DNA from: Intoshia linei
Lineage: Eukaryota; Orthonectida; Rhopaluridae
Reading direction: 5' to 3'
NCBI GenBank assembly: GCA_001642005.1
Contig: LWCA01000085.1
Coordinates: 1-56,547 of the forward strand
Length of the DNA: 56,547 nucleotides
In this document: positions 21,556 through 32,400 of the stretch, in pieces
How positions within the stretch are numbered: the first letter of the stretch is position 1
Layout of the letters: each line of letters begins with the position of its first letter
The notes under the pieces: generated by a model
What the model saw: only the letters and a program-made list of their open reading frames with translations
Told to the model about the DNA's origin: nothing
Databases searched by the model: none
Position numbers and translations under genes: made by a program

Positions 21556-22857
21556 ATGATTTTTTGGATATATTTAATTGGATTATGTACAACTCTTTCA
21601 AGTTTAAAATCAGAATTAAGCGTCGAAAATGCAAATTTGTATCCTGAAACGTTATTGATATACGAAAAGGAAACAATATTTGAAACTCACATTAATTTTC
21701 TCAGAATACTGGAGAAAAACAGCAATGTCAAATATTCAAAGCCTATCGCTAGTTTAAATATAAAAAAGTATGGCGAGTATATATACGATAATATTGTAAT
21801 AATGATTTCAAAATCGCGTACAATCGGAGGACTAGCAATTGATGCTTTAACTGATTACGTCAATGAAGGAAAAAATTTGATAATTATATTGGAAAGAGAC
21901 AATTCAGAAGTAATTAAAAAACTAGTACAAAAATTTGGTTTCAAAGTAGCTACAAATGGAATTTCCAGCTTTGCAGATAATTTTAATAACAATGGAGGTA
22001 AAAATTACAAGATTGTTAAAGTTGCAGCGACAAATTTGGCTAGACTTTCTTCTGTTTATGATAATATGAATATAAAAGATAAGAATATTATGTACGATGG
22101 TTGTGTTATCAAATGTCACGGTAATGATGATTTGATTTTTCCACTATTGAATGCACCGTATACTTCATATGTAAACCAAAAAGAAGGTCTTTCATCAAAC
22201 TACCCGCGGTCGATTGGTACATCGTCACTTATCGCAGCTTTACAAACCAGAAATAATGCTAGAGTAACTTTAATTGGTTCAAGTAACATGTTGAGTGATA
22301 AATTTAATATTTTGTCTCAACAAACAAATTTAAATGTTGCAAGAAATGTCATTTCTTGGGGTTTTAAACAAAAAGGTGTATTACAATTGGTCAATCCAAC
22401 ACATTACATTCAATCTAAAGACAAATCTCATCCTCAGTATACTATTTCTCAACCGATTTACTATTCTATTGATGCTTATCAATTTAATATTGAAAAGTCA
22501 CCAAAATGGGAACCTTTTATTACTAATCAGTTTCAACTGGAATTTATTAGAATCGATCCTTTCTATAGATTAAACCTTAATAGTTCTCAAACACATATTG
22601 GACGATATGAAGCGTCATTTCAACTTCCAGATGTTTTTGGTATTTTTAAATTTTCTGTTATTCACAATATTCCCGGATACACTTATGTTGATCAAATTGT
22701 TACAACGTCGATTGCTCCTTTACGACACGATCAAGCCGATAGATTTGTAATTGCTGCATATCCGTATTACATGAATGCATTTGTAGTTATGATAATGACT
22801 TGGATTTTAGTTATTGTAATTATGTCTTCTAAAAAGTTGAAAGTTAAAGTTCAATAA
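21556..22857 (+). CDS. DDOST: OST48, oligosaccharyltransferase 48-kDa subunit
   Basis: A single uninterrupted 433-codon ORF; human DDOST is 456 aa. It begins with a signal peptide (MIFWIYLIGLCTTLSSLKS). The luminal region has the OST48 pattern: ISKSRTIGGLAIDALTDYVN, a Pro-Leu-Leu-rich centre, VSWGFKQ-type NVISWGFKQKGVL, and the late GIFKFSVIHNIPGYTYVDQI. A membrane segment at ~406-425 (AFVVMIMTWILVIVIM) is followed by the short Lys-rich tail KKLKVKVQ. OST48 is a non-catalytic subunit that holds the oligosaccharyltransferase complex together in the ER membrane, where N-glycans are moved to Asn-X-Ser/Thr. It is the only clearly intronless gene here. The start is the first ATG, directly at the signal peptide. 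Confidence 0.97.
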   Translation: MIFWIYLIGLCTTLSSLKSELSVENANLYPETLLIYEKETIFETHINFLRILEKNSNVKYSKPIASLNIKKYGEYIYDNIVIMISKSRTIGGLAIDALTDYVNEGKNLIIILERDNSEVIKKLVQKFGFKVATNGISSFADNFNNNGGKNYKIVKVAATNLARLSSVYDNMNIKDKNIMYDGCVIKCHGNDDLIFPLLNAPYTSYVNQKEGLSSNYPRSIGTSSLIAALQTRNNARVTLIGSSNMLSDKFNILSQQTNLNVARNVISWGFKQKGVLQLVNPTHYIQSKDKSHPQYTISQPIYYSIDAYQFNIEKSPKWEPFITNQFQLEFIRIDPFYRLNLNSSQTHIGRYEASFQLPDVFGIFKFSVIHNIPGYTYVDQIVTTSIAPLRHDQADRFVIAAYPYYMNAFVVMIMTWILVIVIMSSKKLKVKVQ

Positions 22858-23214
22858 ATTTTTTCTTTTTTTTGTCAATTCTACATTTCGTTTATCTATT
22901 TTTTTCAGAACTGATATACAGTATAGTAAATTGATGTATTTTTCATCTAATTAGACTAAATTACATTTATTTTTGGTAAATTGACAATATTTACATTTCA
23001 TAAATATAAAATGGGTTCATTATAATTGAAAATATAATTCCTAGTTGATAATAGTTTTTGGGTTTGTAATACAAATTTTGTATCCATGGACTGCATTTTG
23101 AAACATGTTTTTATTACAATTTTTGAAGTTATCTTTAAATACAGTACATTCAAGGTTGAATTTTTTGTATATATCAGTGATTCCCAAACTTTTTACTGTT
23201 GCGGTCTACCCAAT

Positions 23215-23640
23215 ATGTAAAAAAATTTTTTAACATTTCAAATTTCAAACCTCCACTTTGGTTTGCTTTGACAGATTTGGTATTTTGAATATTTTTACCT
23301 CCATTCTTATTGCCAATTAGCTTGACAAGTTGAGAAATTTCATTAATTACACCTCCACCTCCATTTTGGTTTACTTCAAATTTAATATTTCTAATAATTT
23401 GGAGAGTTTAATAATTTTTAGCTTTTGCACCTCCGCTTCCATGTCTGTTTTTACCATCAGAATATTTTTTACTTTTCGTATTTCTACCTCCATTTTGTTT
23501 TTTTATCAGATTGAATATTTCGATCGTTTGCACCTCCGGAATAATTTTGACAAGGTTTTACTGGAATATTTGGCCAAAAATTGTGGACCCAAATGTTTAA
23601 ACATTACTCCTTACTTGTATAAAAATGAATGTCTAGCCAT
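23215..23640 (-). pseudogene. Decayed Gly-Gly-repeat coding region
   Basis: ACCTCCATTTTG-like blocks recur every ~30-110 bp. On the minus strand they read as Gly-Gly cores inside Asn/Lys-rich text: CQNYSGGANDRNIQS, KQNGGRNTKSKKYSDGKN, HGSGGAKAKN, NQNGGGGVINEIS, NKNGGKNIQNTKSVKANQ, QSGGLKF. The pieces lie in shifting frames with stops between them, so it looks like a degraded repeat-protein gene, or a minisatellite derived from one. Family unknown. Confidence 0.5.
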
Positions 23641-23689
23641 TTATTGAAAAAATTGACAGTAGTCGAATTTTCCACAATACCCAGAGCGT

Positions 23690-24225
23690 GTTTTTATTTA
23701 TTTTCCAGTTTCAGAATTTAAGTCCTTCAGGGTCAAAAACCGAATTTCCTTTTTTGTTTAAAAACAAATCAGCTGAAAAATTTAGTAAAACACATTTTAA
23801 TACACTGGGACGCGTTTTAAAACCATAAACATTGTCGTTAATCTCAGCCTCAGAAATGCATACCTTCCCTTACTTTTGGCCAAAACCCAAAATTACCCTT
23901 TTCTGTGAAAATTAAAATTGTCCCAAAATTTTATAAAACAAATTCTGGGATAGTTTTTGAAAATCATCATCATTATCATAAATGAAAACCTCAAAAAAGA
24001 TAATTTTCACGATCAAAACCACAGATTACCCTTTTTATTTAGTTAAAACAGTCATAGAATTTAAAAAAACTTACAACACACACAAAAAATTTCAATCTGA
24101 CAAGCGACGTCTTCATGATAAAAAAAGATTAATCTGATACAGCATATTCCAGTTGATATAAATACAAAATTTCCCCAGAGATCTACACGAGTGATTTGTA
24201 TTTTCCATTTTTATGCTGTAAAAAA
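23690..24225 (-). repeat. Dispersed composite element
   Basis: Reverse complement of the 2345-3110 type: CTTCAGGGTCAAAAACCGAA, CTGGGATAGTTTTTGAAAATC, GATCAAAACCACAGATTACC, GCGACGTCTTCATGA, CCAGTTGATATAAATACAAA. Confidence 0.8.
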
Positions 24226-24404
24226 AGTTTATTTAAAAAAGAATATTAAAAAAAGTATAACTGATATTTCTGTTTCTTAATTTTAATTTGAAATATAACA
24301 AATACATCTATGGGTCATTTTTAGACCCTTAAATTTACGAGGTTCCATATATTATAAGTAGGAATGAGCATTACTCATTATTTTGTAATGTTAAATATTA
24401 GCTT

Positions 24405-24527
24405 ATGATGAAATCAAGGTATTCATATTCTGTACACGAGCGTATTCATGAAAATTGGCTGCAGCACATAAATTTAGAAAAAAGTAATTCAAATACAGGT
24501 TTATCTGAATATCAGACTAAATTGGTT
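24405..24527 (+). other. Candidate first exon
   Basis: ATG at 24405 opens MMKSRYSYSVHERIHENWLQ and stays open to a possible donor at GTTTAAA (24528); 41 codons. The composition looks protein-like, but I find no convincing downstream exon. The ATG-started ORF at 24824-24944 (MSIPCDGPLLFVFNLFW, ending before GTAATTT) could be part of the same gene. Confidence 0.25.
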
Positions 24528-24823
24528 TAAATTTGATCGTTGTAATGTTTTTCAAAACTCTACTCACGAATCGTGTCTCATGGAAATTAATTCAATATTC
24601 GGATTTGTTGGAAATGATCAAACATTATAATTTATAACTGGTTAAGTTAATATATTCATCACCTGGTAAAACAAGAAAGTAAACTATATAATTAAAATTC
24701 AAATTAATATGGAGCGTTTCATATTGTTATAGTATCTATACATACGCTTTTAATTATTTCACTGAATCATCTAATGAAACAATTCAAAAAGTATACATAT
24801 GTGATTTTTATTCATTTTTAACA

Positions 24824-24944
24824 ATGTCTATTCCGTGTGACGGACCTTTACTATTTGTTTTCAATTTATTTTGGATCTGCCACCATTATACACATGCACT
24901 TACTGAACTTTGGATTGTTGCATTTCAAGCCATTTTCAAAAAAG
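24824..24944 (+). other. Candidate membrane-segment exon
   Basis: ATG 24824 opens a hydrophobic 40-codon stretch, PLLFVFNLFWICHHYTHALT then AFQAIFKK, followed by a GTAATTT donor. A second frame over the same bases is also hydrophobic but starts only with GTG. Neither matches a family I know. Confidence 0.25.
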
Positions 24945-25424
24945 GTAATTTGGGGAAAATTGTTCAAAATGAATATAAATTATTTAGATGTATTCTACTT
25001 TGCACTAATTTCAATTTTCTTATCCATAATAATACACATTTTGATTAACAAATTATGAATCATGTTGTCAATAAATAGATTAACAGTTCAGGATATATTA
25101 TACTTTTTAATAATAACTTTCCGATTCACAGAAACTAGTAAACCAGTGAAACGTTTTATGTTATAAAATATACTAACGCACGTGTTATTTTTTCAAACTT
25201 TTTTCAGTGTGGATCAGTCGAAATAAGAATATATATTTTATTCAAGATCAAACTAGAGATAAATGCAGTGACTGATTATCTAAAAAATGATACTTGAATT
25301 GAACATGGCCATTTTGGTAATAAAAGGGTTCGATTGCAATCACTCTGAAACACTGATAAATTTTATTTTCCACAATGCTGTTTACTGGAATTGTAATGGT
25401 CAAGTACCAGTCACAGTAAATTTC

Positions 25425-25457
25425 AGGAATATCTGTTAAAGTTTAACAGATATTCCT
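25425..25457. repeat. Perfect 33-bp inverted repeat
   Basis: AGGAATATCTGTTAAA, one G, then TTTAACAGATATTCCT: 16-bp arms with no mismatch and a 1-nt centre. It lies about 190 bp downstream of the GDI stop codon. Confidence 0.95.
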
Positions 25458-25644
25458 TTAACTTAAACCCATCTCAATGAAATAATTTAATAATATATGT
25501 AAATGTAATCGAAATTACGGGCACGTATATTCAAAGCGACACTATATCAACGTAAAACGGGTTAACAATGTGAAAAGATGGTTCAATTTAATTGATACAG
25601 GTTAAATAATTTATCTTAAATAACAAATATAAAATTTTGAATAT

Positions 25645-28106
25645 TTATTTATCTGCATCAGCAGTTGATAAATCAAGAACTTCTCCGGTCATTCGGGTAT
25701 ATATATTTTCTATGTCTTTAATGTCGTTACAAAAATGGGTGGCTGCATCCATGGATTTACTGATTATAAGACCGGAATCTTTACCAGAATCAACGGGTTC
25801 AAAATAGTCTGTAACCCAAACATGCCTATAACGAAATTATACAATAATTAAAAATTACAAACTCTGATATAAATCCTGATAAAAGCGTTTTGGCGGGTTT
25901 GATATCTAACGTATACTCAGCATTTTCTTGAATAGTATTAATTAAAATAATGCAATATCCTTTTGCACACACCTTTAGAGATTCTCCAAGTTTTAGAACG
26001 TAGATATCTGATTAATATAAATATAATATAATATACATGATACCATGATTTCTGTTGCAATATTTAGCTGTGATAATGTGTTGACACGAGTTTACTTTTT
26101 TGAAATCTGGTGCGTCACTTTCCTTCAACAGATATATAGCACGCACAATCTAAATATTATTAATTGAATAAAAAACAAAAAACCTTGTGTCTCAAAATAA
26201 CATGCTCTCTGGCATAACTAGGAGAGGCCATAATAATTGGTGCACGTGCTTGTTTACCTTCACTAGAAAATCCCACAACTTTTCCGTCTTCCATATCAAT
26301 ACTATCAACTTTTGTTCTAAGCATATAGGTACCTCCATAAACAGCACTCAATCTATAAAAATTATAGACAGTTAACGTATCTAATATACCTAGCAAATCC
26401 TTGAGGTAATTCACCCAAACCGTAAAAAGGATAAACATAAGGTGATTTATAATCTTTGGAAGAAGATAAATAAGTATACATGTCGGCAATTGATTCGTAA
26501 GCATTGTTTTTAATGAACCTATAATTTATTTAATGTCTTTATTATTATTTGTATTACGCGTCATCGTGATGCAATGCAACAGCATGTTCCAAGAAATTAA
26601 TAATATGATCCTTCAACCCCCATGAACGATAAATATCTTCCATTGTCTTTGATTTTAACATCTTCTCATCTTTATTATTCTCAGAACAGTCAATTACATA
26701 TCCAACGAAATCTTTCAATTTTTTCTTGTCAAATAATCCCACCAAACCTATTTATTGTGTAATTTTATATAAAAACTTGATATTACCTGATGTTAGAGCT
26801 TCTGTTTCAGTGGCCGGGACTTTTCTGATTTTAGTGTTTTGCAATACATAACTAGCTTCAATATTTGCAAATTCAATGTAACGTGTTACTCCAGTTTTGA
26901 TTAAAAGATTTATAAGACGCCCTAAACGTCAATTTAACTGAAAAATATCAAACTAAATTATAAATTTCATTTTAATCTGTAATAAATAGAAACTAGGTGA
27001 ACAATCTTAGATTATAAAATACAATGAAAAAAGTATAGATTCAGAGTAAAAAGTTTTTTGCAGATGTTAAAGCTATTGCTGTATTTGCTGCAGGGTACAT
27101 AATAAACATGGCTGCCCAAAGTAAATGAAAGCCCCAAAAATCTCCCATTCCTTTTTGAATATATATGTTAACGGAATTTAATTTTTTTAAATAAAAAGCA
27201 TTAAATCGTAATATTTCTGGTTATTATGAATTTTTGATGACGAAGTAATATACACAAAACATTATGAACGGGTCCATGTAGTCTCCTGGGTCCACATCAG
27301 TTTTTTGGGCTCCATTCAAAATTTTATCAATTTTAAATTATTTAAAACAATAAAATAACGTTAAAAATAATATTTCCGCAATGATATACTCCATCGCGAT
27401 ATGACATGCGTGAACGGAGACTTTATCTTATTTTAAAATCATTTCAATGAGTAATTTTTTCCGATTTCGATGAACTATTATAATAATTATTGAAGGAATT
27501 ATATGTACAATGTACATCAGGCAGCACCAACGTTGTATATACACTGTATATCACATTATATAAAATTAAATTTAGTACCTGTATTAAACGATTAAAATAA
27601 GATTTTTTATTTTGAATATAATATTAATAATCAATATGAAGCGTAATACGCTAACATTTAACGTATATTTTATATTAAGGACATCTTTTGAATATTTAAA
27701 AATATTGAAAAGCCATACAAGAATATTTGTCAAGAATTACCTCTGGCCATAATAAGTTTAGGCATAAGATCAATATTCCAGTCCTTCACTAAAAAATGTA
27801 TATTTTACAAAATAATGAAACCTGATTCACAATCTTTGATGGGTTCATCGATATCCTTAATTTTCCCTATATGTTGGTAGTACTAAATAGAGTAAATGAA
27901 ACTTATTAATAACAAACCTTTGACAGTGGGGACAATGATGCACCTTCACCTCCATAAAAGTCATTGGAATCAATGTGAAGCACCTTTTTTCCTTTTTTTG
28001 ACATTAAAGCGCTCAATATACATTCCTATCAAGTTTTATTTTTATGAAATGAGTTAAATACCTTGAGACCTGTACCCAAAAATATTATATCGTATTGCTC
28101 ATCCAT
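25645..28106 (-). CDS. GDI: Rab GDP dissociation inhibitor
   Basis: Eleven exons in coding order: 28062-28106, 27918-28025, 27822-27882, 27741-27788, 26787-26921, 26558-26747, 26390-26518, 26184-26352, 26044-26149, 25863-26007, 25645-25825 (stop 25645-25647). Phases agree throughout and give 438 aa, the usual GDI size. Start [20 protein letters not shown] carries the conserved Rab-GDI N-terminus; then [47 protein letters not shown], the hallmark [34 protein letters not shown], and a [20 protein letters not shown] end. GDI extracts geranylgeranylated, GDP-bound Rab proteins from membranes and returns them to donor compartments. One intron (26922-27740) is long because it carries a MITE copy; the rest are 32-66 nt apart from a few. 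The 3' end is convergent with DDOST at a distance. Confidence 0.97.
27160..27395. mobile_element. Second copy of the TTAACGGAAT MITE, in GDI intron
   Basis: Begins ATATGTTAACGGAATTTAATT and matches the interior of 4451-4872 (GCATTAAATCG, GACGAAGTAATA, CATCAGTTTTTTGGG, ATATTTCCGCAATGATA). The right terminal repeat is missing, so it is truncated. Confidence 0.75.
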
Positions 28107-29420
28107 CTCGTTTTAATAAAATATAAAATTAAAGTAAACACAAAGCAATATAAATAGATTTGTAGTTTTATTAGTTTATTTGTACTCTCCATATTTAATC
28201 GATTCAAGTTGTTATGGTTAAATTTCTGTTAACGTGGGATTTTTCATTTTAGTTATAGATAATTTAAACCCTTATTTTGTTATTATTTTATTTAAACTAC
28301 ATTTTTTTATTTTACTACTTGTATATTATTTGGTATATTGATTATGTTGAATATGTATCAAAATTAAAATTTAATTTGAAATGGGTGTGTAGTACACAAT
28401 TTGTACTTGAAATAATAATAAGACTAAATTTAAGTCGATTTATTAAGTGTTTATATTTAATGAATAGGCCAACTTTATGTCTAAAAAAACTAAATAAAAT
28501 TAAAATATAGAGATTTTGATTAGAATTGACTCAATTCCAATCAATTCAATTGAGACTATCTTTTTTAATTATCATCATTATGGTTGAAATCAATGTAGTC
28601 CATTTGGGGATTTTCATGGTCTTTTTTTATTTTTTTTTTGTCTATTGATTATTTCTCTTCAGTAATAATATGCATAATACGATATTAACAACAATGTTAA
28701 GTTAATTACATGTAACGCGAACTGTGGCGGTTCGTGATTGGGGTTACAGTCACCCAGAATTTTGACCAATATAAAACAATAATATTTACAAAATTAATTA
28801 ACATATAAATATAATAATATAACAGTAAATACATACAAAAATAGTATTATAATTATAGTACATAATAATTGTACAAAAATAGTGCATAAATTATGAATAA
28901 ATAATATTATTTGATTATGATTAATAAATATACAGTATTATACTCCGTTATTCGCCCAATTGAATATATTAAATATCAGGCGAATAATGGAGGTTATACT
29001 GTACTTCGTTTCAAGTTATTTCAAGTCTATTTTTGAAATTTTACTATAGTTGTAATGACAAATAATTTTAGAATTAAAATATAATAATTATTATCAAAGT
29101 GGGTTATTTTAGTTATTTAATTAACGTAACAATACAGGATATACGATTAAAATTAAATGTAACCCTAATAGTAATTGGCTGTTATATTACATGGTTTAAA
29201 AATAAAAATTTACTATGAAAAAATATGAAAAATTTAGAGCGAATAACGGAATCGGGAAAATTACAGAATTTTAATATGATAGTACTATATAAATATAAAT
29301 TAACTGGACAAATAACGGAATGAGTGGATAACGGTGGTTTTACAGTAATTGATTATAACTGTATCATAGTTAACAGAGTAATGAATAAAAACTGGTTTAT
29401 AATTAAAACTATTTTCAATT
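28107..29420. other. Intergenic between GDI and the glycoprotein gene
   Basis: Divergent promoters for both genes are expected here but no motif is clear. Pogo-like ends occur at 28933, 29001 and 29344. The rest is AT-rich and without exons. Confidence 0.5.
28933..29347. mobile_element. Pogo-like MITE remnants
   Basis: CAGTATTATACTCCGTTATTCGCC follows a TA at 28931, and GGCGAATAATGGAGGTTATACTG precedes a TA at 29002, giving a 69-bp inverted-repeat pair. A related end (GGATAACGGTGGTTTTACAGTA) lies at 29326-29347 with internal GAATAACGGAA blocks, so a longer, rearranged element is likely. Confidence 0.6.
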
Positions 29421-32400
29421 ATGAGTTTATCAAATTATTTTCTTCTTGTCATAACCCTTATTGTGCATTTGGTAGATTTATTGTTAGAGCTATTATATTT
29501 AAAATCAATTAGAATTATTACAAGCTACACGCGCAGATTATTTCATTTGATAAAACTATTTTAAAAATAGTCAATAACACGGATAGTGCTACAACAAATA
29601 TTGTGACAATTTTAAACAATGATCATAACAAAGAAGGATCAAAAGGAAATACGACGGTACAAGATTCATCAACAGAAATCAAGCCCGTTAATGTCACGGT
29701 TTTATACAAAATACCACAATTGATATCACCAAAAGAAATAATAATTACGTAAGTTGTATAATATTATAATCTAAGGCAGTTACAGCAAAATGTGTATTTT
29801 CATGTTAAAAATAGTGACTTAAGAAAAAAATTTAAACCATTTAAAATTCTTATTTAAAATATGGTAAAAAAATTTTTTCTAAAAAAACCTTTCAAATGAA
29901 AATTTTTGAAATGATTTTTCAGTTCACGCGTTTATAATTTTATTTGAAAGGAGTTTGAGACAAATTATACAAAATTTGCTTCCATCAAAAATATCTAAAT
30001 TTATAATAAATATAAAAATACCTTAATTTACAACAGGGTCGTCAAAGTGGTATAAAAAGAGTCATAATGTTAATTGTGTTAAAATATTGTGATGTTATTA
30101 AAGGATGATTTAAATTTTAAATTAAAACCACAAAAAACTTTGGCGACTTCTGATTTACACTTAAAATTATCAATTTAGAAAAAATGATGAGGACATTTTT
30201 GCAATTATAAAATCAACAACATACACACTTGAAAAAAAAGTAAATCTTGTCGGAGATGTGAATATAACGAGAGTAATGGCTAGCGTCGATATATGTACCA
30301 ATAACTCTACAAAGATTAAATTTAAATACAATTTTGCAAAAAACAGATTATTTAAGAATGAACAAGATTTTTTTAAATACATATTTATTGAAAAGGTACA
30401 TATGTATTATAAAAAGTATACTTATATACAATGCATTACATTTGTTAAATATTGATTTGATAATACATTGTACATAACACATTCGTCACTTTGAAAAATA
30501 TCTGCTACTTTTCGTAGCAAGAACCCAGCAATATAACTATTTAATTTTATTGATTAAAGTGACTATTATAATGATAAATGTTTATACGTATAATTCTGTC
30601 TAAAAATGATCATTTGTTTATACATTAGGTTATATATACAAATTTTAGTATATTTAGCTAAATGAAGTAATAAGTCATTCAAGCATAAAAAAGAATTATT
30701 TAATGCTACATGATGTACAATTTAACGGGTATTTTTATATAAAGATACATATTATATGATACAGATATTAGCATATTATGCTAATAATATAACCTTTAAT
30801 ATTTTTCAATTTTACTTATGATCTCAACAAAACCAATTTGAATGGTCATTTTAATGAAGTGATCATCAATTTTAATGATTTATGATGACAAGGATAAAAT
30901 TATAGAATCAAAAAGCCAACGCAAAATAATCCATAAATTAAGAAAATTTTTTTTAAATCAAATTTTACATATATATTAAAGTTTATATTACAGTTATGTT
31001 ACAGTTCGATGTACAGTCAAAATCTCATTTAACGAACGTCGAAATTTTATTTTCTATATAAATGCCTAAATATCTGGTATTTAACGAATTTTTGATTAAC
31101 GAACGCGTAAATTCAATATTATTTTATTTTTTTAGTAGTTTTTAGAAGTTTTTTAAAATATTGTTATAGTTTTATGGCTTTAAATATTAGATTGACTCTT
31201 TTATGAAGTCATGGAATTTTTTTATATAATAAAAAGAATTATTTGTTCATATTAAATATAATTTTGATAAATTTAAAATATGTGTTTACATTATTTGCTG
31301 CACACTGTGCACCAGCACATTTCTAATATTTTCGTTAAATTCATTTAACGAATATCCCATTTTAACGTTTTGCCATTTTCGTTAAATGAGATTTTGACTG
31401 TAACACTTTTTTTTGGTAAAAATATGCACTTTTAACGTACATTGTGTATTTATAATGTGAGTTTAACGATATGTAAAAATGTAATATTATATATCATTAT
31501 AATCTTTGTAGTGAGTAGATCAATAATAAATTAAAATTATTCGGTTGTCTTAAAATTTTTTTCTTTTGTTGTACCCTGTTATACAGTATAACTCGTTTTT
31601 GGGCACCTTTTTTAAAAAATGCCCCAAAAACTGAGGGTAAAAATAAAATTATGTTATCTATTAAATTAATTGAACAATGATATATTTAATCAAATTACGA
31701 AAGTTGATAATGATTCGTTGATGAGGTATATCAACAAAAATAGTGCATTTATTTAAAAAAGAATGTTAAGACAAAAAAATAAAATCTTAGTGTATACATA
31801 ATATTTGATACAAACAAATGTGATGAAAACTTTTTTGATCTATATTTAAATAATCGGTTATCTTATTGTTTTTTTTTTTTGAAAACTCTTTATTTATTTT
31901 TTTTAAATTAATACAATTCCTTAATACATTTGGTAAAAAAACTTAAATTAGCTTCAAAAGAAAGAGAACAAAATAATCATTCAAGAAACTAACATGATAT
32001 TGAAAACGTACCCCAAAAAGAGAGGGTTCGTCGCTTCCGAGGTTCGCCCCAAACCGGTCGGACTGTATTCTTAGTATTACAGTATATTAGTTCTTTGTTT
32101 AGAATTGTGAGGTAATGACATCAAAACCATAAAGGTTAAGTAGTTTAGTTTAGATTTTTGACGCTTAATCATTGTATGGAATTTTTTTAAATTTATCCAC
32201 AATTCTTGATAAACATAATTTTAAAAAATTTAAACAGATATATAGTATCGACTAGTGACTAGTGCCACTGGTGTGTCAATAATTTGAAAATTTTTCATAT
32301 TCTCTAAATACATAATGTATTGATTATAGACTCCAGGGATACATATTACAACTTTGGCTAACCCAGCGTTAACAATTACCAATATCGTATCTTAGAATCT

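Larger units (their letters stand above)
22858..24400. other. Intergenic right of DDOST
   Basis: Contains a hAT-like end (CAGTGATTCCCAAACTTTTT, 23176-23195), the Gly-Gly-repeat relic at 23215-23640 and a minus-strand composite element at 23690-24225. No intact gene. Confidence 0.6.

Noticed and set aside
24837-25058. Hydrophobic 73-codon ORF
   Set aside because: Opens only with GTG, unlikely in an animal nuclear gene; no acceptor before it.
25322-25350. GGGTTCGATTGCAATC, like a tRNA T-arm/B box
   Set aside because: No matching acceptor, D or anticodon arms; the T stem does not pair.
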